From Daphnia carinata (lineage: Eukaryota; Arthropoda; Branchiopoda; Diplostraca; Daphniidae): a stretch of DNA of 64,000 bases. A model generated the notes under the pieces. It saw only the letters and a list, made by a program, of their open reading frames with translations. It was not told where the DNA came from and ran no database searches. The position numbers and the translations under genes were made by a program. Positions within the stretch are counted from its first letter, which is position 1, and the number at the start of each line of letters is the position of its first letter. Shown here in pieces: positions 1-9,623 of this stretch. Location: positions 3,258,501-3,322,500 of the forward strand of contig NC_081331.1 of the NCBI RefSeq assembly GCF_022539665.2, given 5' to 3'.

Positions 1-800
1 CACTAGCGATGCCCAAGTTTTTTATGTTTGTTTTTTTTTATCCATGGTTTCTTCTTCATTTTTTCTTTTTATATTCGGAGCTGCATACCAGTTAATGCAT
101 GAACGCAGTTAAGAGATATAATATAAAAGTTTGGGGTGGGGGGAGGGGGGGGGCGTACGTTCTCTCTGGAGAAAAGAAGCTGCTCGATGACGTCGTCGTT
201 CACGTATTTTCCCTTCTCTTTTTCCGCTATCCCGCGTGCACTGAGCTTACAGTAGCACGAAACTCTCTCGACTCATATCAAAGATGGAAGCCTTTCTATC
301 CTGCCGTACTTCTTCTCTTTTGTTTTCTTTTCTTCTTTACTTGTCTCGCGTGTATACACTTTTCGTCCATCTGTCCGTCCATTCCATTTTCCCCGGAGAG
401 ATCCACCTTGGGCGAAAAGGGATTATATATGCGCTCGTAGTATTGTAAAAGACTCCCGAAGTCTGCGGGTAACCCAACAAAAAAAAAAAAAAAAAAGAAA
501 AAAAAAGAAAAAGAAAAGCCAAATGGGGCGGAGCCGCCGATGACTCCCTCCGGTGAGAGATCCAGGCCAACTCTGACTTATGGACGGACCGGAAACTCAG
601 TCCGTCGAGCTGGGCCACTAAATATCAAGACTACCCCGAGATGTTTCGAGCGAGAGGTGAAAAGGGGCGCCAGGGATTCTGATGCACCCCCCCCCCGCCC
701 TTTTATTTGAAAAGAAAAAAGTAAAACTCCCTTACCACCGTCTTCTACCAGCACCCCCCTTGTGGCTCTTTAAAAAAAAAACTTGACTCGAGAAAAGGGA

Positions 801-832
<32 letters not shown>

Positions 833-1059
833 TGGATCGAATAGGGAGAAGAAATGAAAGAACTTTTCTTTTTAAAAAGACCCTCTCGAGCGTCTGCGGG
901 ATTTTCTCGGGACGTCACCGACTCCCACTCATCTACTGGGCTGAGACATCGGGCTAGAAAGTACAGCGAATATAAGAAGAGACGACCAAGACTTTGGCCG
1001 CAACGTGAAAGCGGATGTGGGGAGGAAGAAGGCTATATAGTTCTCTCCACTTGGGATTC

Positions 1060-1060
<1 letters not shown>

Positions 1061-1110
<50 letters not shown>
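1061..1110. repeat. 50-base poly(A) run
   Basis: An uninterrupted run of A, the longest homopolymer in the window. No transposon-like sequence or target-site duplication is evident to mark it as a retroposon tail. Confidence 0.95.
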
Positions 1111-1112
<2 letters not shown>

Positions 1113-1382
1113 AATCCTCTAGCGACGTGAAACTCTCTCGGTCCAAAATGCACTCACGAAAAAAAAAAAAAGAAAAAAACTTAAGTAACGAAAAAAAAAA
1201 TAAAAAAAACCTTCGATAAGTCAAATCGAATAAGCATCAAGATAACAGACACGAGTATCCAGCTCTCATTGTCAATTTTCTCTTGTTAGTCACGAGGACC
1301 TGTCTCTCTCCATCCACGGCACATTATAATTAGAAACAAACAAACAAAAAAACGGACACTTTCTGTAGATAAAAAAGAATAT

Positions 1383-1383
<1 letters not shown>

Positions 1384-1410
<27 letters not shown>
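1384..1410. repeat. CA dinucleotide microsatellite
   Basis: About 13 CA units, followed by an A run. Confidence 0.95.
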
Positions 1411-1415
<5 letters not shown>

Positions 1416-1550
1416 AAGAGCCTGACGTTGATATATAAGGAGAGACTTGTCATTCTTTTTTCTTTTTTAATGACGGGACCATTTTCGTGCGTTCACCCCT
1501 TGTCCCACCTTGTCCCACGAGTAGAATTTCTTTTCTCAACATCCTTTAAC

Positions 1551-1581
<31 letters not shown>

Positions 1582-2888
1582 AGAGAGAGATGCTGAGAGT
1601 GTGTAACATAAAAAATATATAAATCCAACGTCCGTTGCCTTTACGAAAAATCGAAAGCTTTCACGTTGCATATTTGAATCGCCCGCTTTGCACGGCGCCA
1701 ACTCCAACTTTGCTTGTCTACACGAGAAAGAGCGAACACACACATTTTTTTCTTCTTCTTCTTCTTCTTCTTTTTCTCCCCCCCCCCCGCCCTTGCCGCA
1801 AAGTTTCGACTTTGCTCTATATACATAAGTCTCCTACTGGTCGGGGCTCGGTGCGCACACACTATAAACACTCTAGGGAATTTTCATATTAATCACATCT
1901 CGAGCGCGCAGATCAGAAAACCCGGTTGTGCCAACACGCAGCAGCGGCCAGAGCAAACGGCATGCGACTTTAAGAGATGGCCCCCAAAAGTAGTTTGCAC
2001 GCAGCCCGCCCCTCTTTTCCCCATCATCCACTTCCATCCCAGTGGTTGTGTGTGTGTGTGTGTGTGCTTCCATTTTCAAACATCGTCCCTTAAAAAAAAA
2101 AAAAAAACTCTTTTTCCTTCTCTCTCTCTTTCTTAGAGATTTTCAAATCTCGCGGGGGGGGGGGGGGGGGGTGCGTCCGCTCCCGTTGGCCGAGTTGCAT
2201 CGTGCGCTGATGGCGGATCGAAAAGGGGCATGCATTTTTACACAGTTGAGTTGATGACTTAAAAGGGCCATTTTAGATTAGACCTTTTTTTTTTTTTTTT
2301 TTCCATTCATCAGCGTTCGATAAGCGCTTCTCATTTTTTTACACGTGAATTGTGACGCCATAACGTGATTTTCAAATTATTCAAACTCTTCCCGCATTTA
2401 AAGTTTTTTTGTTTTTTTTTTAGGAAAAAAAGAGAGAACGACTGAGACGTGAAGGGAACAGGTTGCAGTTGAAACGCAACTCAACTCGTATCTTTAAATT
2501 TCGGGACAAAAAAAAAAAAAAAAAAAAAAAAAAAGAAAAGGAGGGAAAGTCTATAAAAGCCTCTTCCGCTGTTGGACTATCGCCTGGTGCGCGTCGTGGA
2601 CGATTTCGAATGCAAATTGGAATAGGGCGTCTAGGGAAAGAAACGTAGACATAGTCTTCCGTCTGAGACAGACACACCCAATAATGCAAAGTCGTTCTAC
2701 ATGCAATACTCCTACTTGCTCAGCCTTCGATTCTCCCGAGGCGTGGACGATCCTCAAGACTTGGCAATAATACTCTGCCGCATCTTCCTCCCTTATTCAA
2801 ACATTGTTGTCTTCAATTTAGAATCTATCCAAGTGTTACATCAAAAAGTAAAGCATCGATATGGCCAGCTAAACAAGCTTATTTTTTT

Positions 2889-2911
2889 GTGTGTGTGTGT
2901 GTGTGTGTGTG
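2889..2911. repeat. GT dinucleotide microsatellite
   Basis: About 11 GT units preceded by a T run. A second GT tract lies at 2047-2066. Confidence 0.95.
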
Positions 2912-4217
2912 GCCTTATCGAGGTCCCAGGGCCAACTCTTATTGTCAGAACATTTAAACTCAAAATCCCATACCAAAAAAAAAAAAGGCAGATGAGGATC
3001 CCTTTTTAAAACTGTGATGTAACAACCGACGGCTGTACTGCATTTAGACATTCTTCAACAGTCTTCGCAACAGCCAGACGAAAGCAACAAACTGTCAGAA
3101 TGCCTAATGCTCTTCCCTTGCCTTTCTGCTTGATGTCCTTACATTAAAAAGACAGACTTAAAGACACTCTCTTTTTTTCCCCCCAGTTTCCTTATAAAGG
3201 ATGAGAGGCCTTCGCGTTTTATTCGATTGGCGCTAACATGGTAACGATCACGACACGCAAGGTGAGTTGATGTCTCGGTAGAAAGAAAAAAAAAACGGAC
3301 AGAAAGATGCAGATATCTAAGGTCCTGTGCCTTGGTCAACGAACAAACAAGACGAGAACAAAAACAAAAAATGTTGAATGGCTTTTTTAAAGCGATTTGA
3401 GCTTGGACTTGAACACAGTACAAAAAAAAACCTGCATTTGCCTGTCGCAGAAGGTGGTCCCCACCTTCTCTCCCGTGGCTCTCGCTGTTCTTTCCCCATA
3501 GATTTTTTTTGGACTGTATGTGTTTTCAGTCCGCAGCATGAGGTAGATTGGTTCTTCGCTTATAGTCTTTTCCGGCTCTTCAGACCTGTCCCGTATGTCT
3601 TTTTCGCCCTGCCCTCGTTCATTTTTTTTTTTTCCCCCTTCCACTATCTAATTTATCTCTTCAAGTTGTTTCCCCCCCCCCCCCTTCGTTTTTTTCTTAA
3701 TGCACGTTGTGTGTGTGAGGAGGGTTGTTCTTTTCGCACTGTTCCAGAGATCGCAATCATATTTGACCTGCTGGCTTTTTGTTTCTTTTCGCTTCGGGCA
3801 GATACGAAGTACAACGGAAGAATAAGGGGAAAAAAAAAAAAAAAAAGAGGAACGAAAGGAGGGAGTCTCGTTTAAGATCGGATAAGATCTTTTCGCCTCG
3901 TGTCACTGCACCTCTTTTTAAATACAAACGTACATTGACAAAAAAGAAAAAAAAAAAAAAAAAAGCTTTACCTCTTCCTCCGACTACTTCTTAACTCCTT
4001 TATCTTATTTGATTTTATTTAACGACCGGGGACGCGCTGCATCCCAAAGTCACCCAAACGCATTTAACTGTCAATAACGCACGCTCTTAAAAGAGTTTTC
4101 TTTTCCCCTTTTCCAAACTTTAGGTAGGAAAAAAAAAAAAAAAAAAAGATTTTTTTTTTTTTTTCTTAACATTTCTTTTAACGGCTTGTGAGTGTGTTAT
4201 GCCAAGAGTTCCAAGGT

Positions 4218-4248
<31 letters not shown>

Positions 4249-4963
4249 CCCATTCAGTTTGTTGGCGGGACTTGATCGCGACTGTGATTTCGCATATCCT
4301 ATACGCGTATAGGAAAGTCACCTTCGCCACATAAAAGGTACTACGAAAAAAAAAAGGAAGAGGGCCAGCAGGAAAACAAAAATCACAACAACAGAAAAGA
4401 CGGAACACGAAAAGAAAAAAAAAAAAAAAAACTATCCATGTCTTTATAGGCGCCACACCCGTTGAGTCAACAAAAGAAAAGCGCAGATATATGGCGACCA
4501 TCAACGCCTACTGAAAATGGCATTCGTCTAGTATAGTAAGCGCTATATACATAACTGTGCGGAATGTTATTGTGGCTTGTTGCACAAGAGCAGACAACAC
4601 ACACATGCCGAACAGTCAAAGGTCAAAAAGAAAGAAAAAAAAAAAAAAAAGGTGCAACAAAATGCCTACCCAAAAGCAAAAACAACAATCTTTAACACAG
4701 ACCAATAAATTGCACGAGTCATGGCTCTGAATTTAAGACGTCCAAGTGGCTACCAATCGCAGACCGGGATGAAATTTCTCAAACGCATTTCGAAATAGCC
4801 TTAACGCTCGAAAAAGTTGCGTCATCTCGTAGAAAAGAACAACATTCGAAAGGGACGACACCAGAGTGTGTGAACAATCCTCTTTTAATGAACTCGTCCC
4901 GTCATGCAACACATAGCCGTGGCTTAAAAACGAACCTGTACATCGCAGCTTCTCTCATTTTCG

Positions 4964-4999
<36 letters not shown>

Positions 5000-5384
5000 T
5001 TTCATTCGTCTAGCCAATCAATCATCCTCTTCAATTTTTATCGAACGAGGCGAAAAAGAGACTCGGATGATTAAGGATTCATCATCCAGGATTAACGGGG
5101 AAATATCTTTAAGGCTTTTAAGCAACTCTTTAATAACGAAAAAGCTTCTGTCTACGACCGTAGATAAAGATCGTAGCATTGGGGCAAAGTCGAAAAAAAT
5201 TTGGAGGGGAAATATAAGTTTACTAATAGGACTCGACAAATGAAGTGGCAGATGTTTGACGAGCCGACTTCAGGGATTGTCGGATAACGATCTCGACTCG
5301 AGAGCTGCGTAAAAGGGTTGGAACAACCCAAGTGGCGTATGGATTTATTGAAGAAGAAAAAAAAAAAAAAGAGGTGGAGCTCAC

Positions 5385-6344
5385 CTGATGTCGATGGCTG
5401 ATTGTCCTGTTCCATCACGTTGTCGTCCGCTTCATCTAGAAGAAAGAGACCTTCGGAAGTGAAACTTCCGCTGGCGTTGCTTGAAGTGTCGCTCAATTCA
5501 CCATCTTCTTTATCATCGATGGCATTAGGTGGATCTAACAAAAGGAAAAGCAGAATTGTTGAAGATTGTAAAGCAATTTTCTAATACTTTTTTTTTTTTT
5601 CTTAATTAGAAGAGATAATTTAAAGTTGGTGACAAGACTCTTGGAGTTGAATGCCGGTTTTTTGGGGAGGTCCCTACGTGTAAGAAGACGGGAACAGCTT
5701 CAAGCAGATTCAAGTTTTCTTGTTAGTCAACTTAGAAAACCTCCCGTGAGGGTTATGGAAGGAGTAGAGAAACGAGAGAGAAAGGTCTAACAAAGTCCCC
5801 CATTTCAAACCCCCAAAGTCGCTCTGCTGCACTCTTGTTTCGACGTCGACGTCGTCGTCTCCAGCTCTATGGAGTCCATGTAAAAAAGCCCCCACAAAAA
5901 AAGGGCCTCAACCAGACTTCGCAGCATAGATGAGCAGCAGTCGAATTCCCTTCGCGGGACTTGAGCGCAGGGTCCGTCCCGCGGGAGCAGCCTAATATCT
6001 TCCCTCTCTCTCTCCTTTTTCTCTCTAGGACGCTCCATAGCTACGGGAGCAAGAGGAAAAGACGTGAAACGGAAATATATATAAAAAAAAAAATAAATAA
6101 AAATAAAAAAAAAAAAAAAACAAAGAAAAAAAAATCTTCTTTTAGCTTTTTTTTCCTCCCCCTGTTGATAGGCGCGTTGTACGTCACGGACTTTGTCCCG
6201 CTATCGATTGATACGGCTACAGCGAATAACGTTTAAACAAATAGCCGAAGAACTGTGAGGTTTAAAGTTTGAACTCATCATCAATCATGACTCACCGATG
6301 TGCAAGTAACACGGACGAGGCTGTGGCTGTTTACGGCGAGTCAT
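5385..6344 (-). CDS. N-terminal exons of a putative NuRD-recruiting zinc-finger transcription factor (partial)
   Basis: Two coding exons join in phase. Exon 1 runs 6344-6296 with ATG at 6344 and a GTGAGT donor; exon 2 runs 5534-5385 with a TTAG acceptor and a GTGAGC donor. The first residues are MTRRKQPQPRP. The RRKQ-x-x-P motif at the extreme N-terminus is the NuRD/RBBP4-recruiting peptide known from the SALL, FOG/ZFPM, BCL11 and ZNF423/521 families. Exon 2 encodes an acidic, serine-rich stretch (KEDGELSDTSSNASGS) ending PSTSG. Exon 1 carries phase 1 and so does exon 2, so the next exon must too. No zinc-finger exon is visible down to base 1, so the gene continues past the left edge. Family membership within the RRKQ group cannot be decided from 67 residues. 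The motif and splice phases are seen; the zinc fingers are inferred. Confidence 0.7.
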
Positions 6345-7490
6345 CTTCAAATGGAGATTGGCTGTTCACCACTCTGCGCGTGATTGATCTGAACAGCAAG
6401 GTGAGCACAGAAGTTCGGATATTTCTCGATGTAACTTAGTAGCGGCACAGTCCTGAAAATCAGATGGAAATAAAAATCAGGGCTTAATTGAAACGATCGG
6501 CCCACTCAAGTCAAATGAGGAGAGGGAAGCTAGCGCGTCTATATAGATGTAGTACAGTTTTCGACTAGACGGAATAGCGAATTGCCTGTACGTGCAGCCA
6601 CGAGGTCGTTTGTGGCCTTCGTCTCACCCACGTCGTTAACGCAGGCGCACTGAGTTTCGTTTAGCTAAGCTGCCCAACTTGTTGCAGCCTTAATCAACTT
6701 ACTTATATTAATGTAAAGCCATTGATTAAACGTTAACTAAAGTTTACGCTGGATGTACCCAGAAACGAGGCTATTTCCGTAGCATAAAAAAAGTTACAAT
6801 TTTCGTTTTACACAATATAATGTGACAAATTTAAAATAAATTTCAGTATCTATTACATAGTGAATGACGTTGGCTAACCAGGAACGGGTGACTCTTCGGC
6901 GTCAAACAAAGTCAAATCTGGATCTAGAGACACATGAAATTTATGTTGTAGAATATTATATTTTACAAGTGTTTCGATGTTCGCAAAGAGGTGGAACTAG
7001 AAGATTTCTAACTGTTTTTTTTTTGCTATTTAAAATCACGAACTTTGCAATTATCCCAAGTAAACAGGGTGCAATTCTTGCCATTCGTACTTTAAATCAC
7101 GAGCAAGAATCTGGGTAATTACTACGTTCTCTTTCAACGCGATTTTTCACTAGCGTGAAATAAAAATATGAACGGAAAACGCACTATTTCTTATAAACAC
7201 CGTTAGATGTCTAACATTAACGTCACAACAAAGCAAGAAAGAAAAAGAAAAATGTACAACCAAAACAGGTTTTTCCAGTTTGAATTCTGTTCCAGTTTTA
7301 GTATGCTCCTCTTATCTACATTGTTGCATTACCGCATACTTGATGTGCACTTGAAGGGAACGGTGCTAAAAAAATAATTATCCAACAAGGGTCATCTGAT
7401 AAGAGCAACAGATCAGAGATCAATCGACGTTTGTCAGCCTACAATTCTACAGACCTATCGCGTATTTCCAAAGTTTCGATCCTTCAGGAA
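6345..7490. promoter_or_regulatory. divergent 5' region between the RRKQ-type gene and RTN4IP1
   Basis: About 1.15 kb separates the two start codons, which point away from each other, so the promoters of both genes must lie here or in upstream introns. No clear TATA box with an initiator could be fixed. A polypyrimidine-AG acceptor-like site at about 7296-7300 and an open frame in phase with RTN4IP1 from 7344 to 7490 (no ATG) suggest that RTN4IP1 has 5' leader splicing here. Confidence 0.4.
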
Positions 7491-8853
7491 ATGACGAGTC
7501 GCGGTGATATCTGTTCTACTGAAGGCCTTATGTCAGCCTGGCAACTTCGTGATTATGGCGGAATTGAAAGTTTGGAACTAGTGAAAGATTTGCCTATCCC
7601 AAAGATTACTTCATCGAAAGATGTACTAGTAGAAATAAAGGCTGCATCTGTCAATGTTTTAGATGCCTGGATGCCAGGTAGTGGTGGCAAATAGGTCTTT
7701 TATCAAATATTTCATAACCTTATTTTTATTACTAGATGGATATGGTAAAGTGGTGTTTGAACAATTGTTTCGAGCTCACCTACCTGTCACTTTGGGCCGA
7801 GACTTTGCTGGAATCGTCAGGGAAGTCGGCAAAGGGGTGACTGAGTTGAAGCCAGGCGATGAATGCATGGGTGTCATTCCACCACAGAGTGGTACAGGAT
7901 CCCATGCCCAGTTTTTGGTTGTTTCATCCTCTTTGGTGGTAATGAAACCTACCAACTTGACAATGGTTGAGGCAGCTTCCATTCCATATGCTGGGTTGAC
8001 TGCATGGGCTGGTCTGAGAAGTACAGGTGGTCTGGCAGAAGTATCAAATGGGAAACAGGTTCTTATTATGGGAGCTGCAGGTGGGATTGGATCAATTGCT
8101 ACACAGCTGTGTAAGCTTTGGGGATCAAAGGTAAAAATCTATTTTAGCCAATGCAATATTAATTGTGGGCTTGTAAGTACCTTGATCCATTAAATAATTG
8201 TGGTGCCAAAGGTTGTTGCAACATGTGCCACTGATGCTGTTCCACTCATCCAAAATTTGGGATCTGATTTCATAGTTGACTACAAATCCCCCGATGCGGA
8301 CTCTACATTGCGAAGTTTTGGAGGGTATGATAATTAAAAGTTTAAGAAGCAATTGTTTCAGATGTTCTAATAAATTGTCTAGTTTCGACCTCATCCTGGA
8401 CTGTACTGGCAAGTGGGACGGTTACGACTTCAAGTTGTTGAAAACGTGCGCCAATGCCAAATATCTTACTCTTGTTCCCCCCATATTAAATAATTTCAAT
8501 GATTATGGCGTGATTGGTGGAATTTTCAAGACAATTTACGATCTCATCGCGGCTAATGCATCACTTATTCTGAGATTCAAAACTCTTCGATGGGTGGTGT
8601 TTTCACCGAATTCATCTGCCTTGCGAAAACTTCGAGACTACGCTCAAAACGACCAGGTCTTGTTTTCTTTTTACTTTAAATTGTTTTCTCTTTTTACTCC
8701 ACAAATTTGAATACTTTATTTTATTAACTCAATTTTGATTTTTAGCTTAAACCATTGATTGATAGCGTTTTCACTTTCGATCAGCTGAAACAGGCCTATC
8801 ATAAAATGAAGTCTGGCCACGCGAGAGGTAAGATTGTGATTCAGATGGCGTAA
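7491..8853 (+). CDS. RTN4IP1: RTN4IP1-like mitochondrial NAD(P)H/quinone oxidoreductase (zinc-free MDR family)
   Basis: Five exons: 7491-7677, 7736-8130, 8212-8324, 8383-8656 and 8746-8853, giving 358 residues with all phases closing. The protein is a medium-chain dehydrogenase/reductase of the quinone oxidoreductase type. The N-terminal GroES-like part contains LPVTLGRDFAGIV and KPGDE. The Rossmann glycine motif GAAGGIG is at residues 175-181. The C-terminal part FDLILDCTG, followed by a GHARGKIVI ending, matches vertebrate RTN4IP1 (OPA10), which acts in mitochondria in coenzyme Q and complex I homeostasis. The catalytic-zinc cysteine pattern of alcohol dehydrogenases is not apparent, as expected. 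The start is uncertain: the frame is open upstream without ATG to 7344, and that Arg/Ser-rich stretch would suit a mitochondrial targeting peptide supplied by an unseen 5' exon. An AATAAA follows at 8909. Confidence 0.9.
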
Positions 8854-8908
8854 CGTGAAAGCCTTCTCGGTATTTGTTAAATTTTTCTATATTCTATTTT
8901 GAAACGGA

Positions 8909-8914
8909 AATAAA
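8909..8914 (+). terminator. poly(A) signal AATAAA for RTN4IP1
   Basis: A canonical hexamer lies 56 bases after the RTN4IP1 stop codon, in a T-rich tail. Confidence 0.7.
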
Positions 8915-9623
8915 ACTGACGTTTACGGGAAATCCTTAATTTCTTTTTTTTTTTGTTGTTTTTGTTTTTCAATTCATACTTGTAGAATATATGAAAACCA
9001 AATGTAGCAGAAAAAATTGCATTAGAGTAAGTTACTGATAGTGTATTAGGGAGACTGATTATATATATAGAGGAAACTGAAGAATATTGATAACAAGGAA
9101 AATGCAAAATCTTGTTTCTAGAAAAGGGGAAAATTTGTTTCATAAATGTTGGAGAGGAAGGGCGTCTTATTTGGCACTTTGTTCTGAAAAAGGCGAAAAA
9201 GGGGCAGAAGTAACAGCGACCGATTGGAAGTAGTATACAGTGGGAACAATGTGGCGAGGCAAGTTAGAAAGATGTGACCCATTAGATACACGCACACGTC
9301 GATTTAAGCTATCCATTATAATTGTAAGTTTTCTTTTCTCTTTTATTTCGAGACCTTAACTCCCCTATGTAAACAAATGCGTAACATTTTATGTACTTGC
9401 AACTAAGATATTAATCTTTTGTGATTGTGTTATGCAAAAAGGCACATTACTGATCAAAGCCGGACAACTGCGGATGGGTGCAAAAGAAAAAAATCAAGAT
9501 AGAGAAATATAAAAATGTAACAAAAGGCCGCGAATCTAATGAGGCCAAGGTTAACTAATGAACTTAGCACCAATATTGTTTCTTGTGCATTTCGTCTTTT
9601 CCACTAAGGCGTCTAGATTTTAT
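8915..9623. other. tail-to-tail spacer between RTN4IP1 and talin, with talin 3' UTR
   Basis: The two genes converge here. On the minus strand a canonical AATAAA (plus-strand tttatt at 9342-9347) lies about 280 bases after the talin stop codon and is the likely talin polyadenylation signal. The rest is AT-rich with T runs; no gene was seen. Confidence 0.6.

Larger units (their letters stand above)
1..5384. other. low-complexity non-coding DNA, probably intron 2 of the RRKQ zinc-finger-type gene
   Basis: No exon with a protein-like frame is visible on either strand. The stretch is rich in A and T homopolymers, including an uninterrupted A run of 50 bases at 1061-1110. It also holds a CA microsatellite at 1384-1410, GT microsatellites at about 2047-2066 and 2889-2911, and a run of 18 G at 2154-2171. 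Long open frames here are translations of homopolymers (poly-Lys or poly-Phe). The minus-strand exon ending at 5385 has a GT donor facing this stretch and no continuation exon is seen, so the simplest reading is that all of it lies inside a large intron. Confidence 0.6.

Noticed and set aside
854-1224. Open frames rich in Lys or Phe near base 1000
   Set aside because: They are translations of the 50-base A run and neighbouring homopolymers, with no protein-like context.
3539-3546. let-7-like seed tgaggtag (also at 63481-63488)
   Set aside because: The bases after the seed do not match let-7 and no foldback partner lies nearby.
5018-5239. Minus-strand 73-codon frame ending KIEEDD
   Set aside because: It lacks splice sites that fit phase 1 of the preceding exon and shows no known motif.
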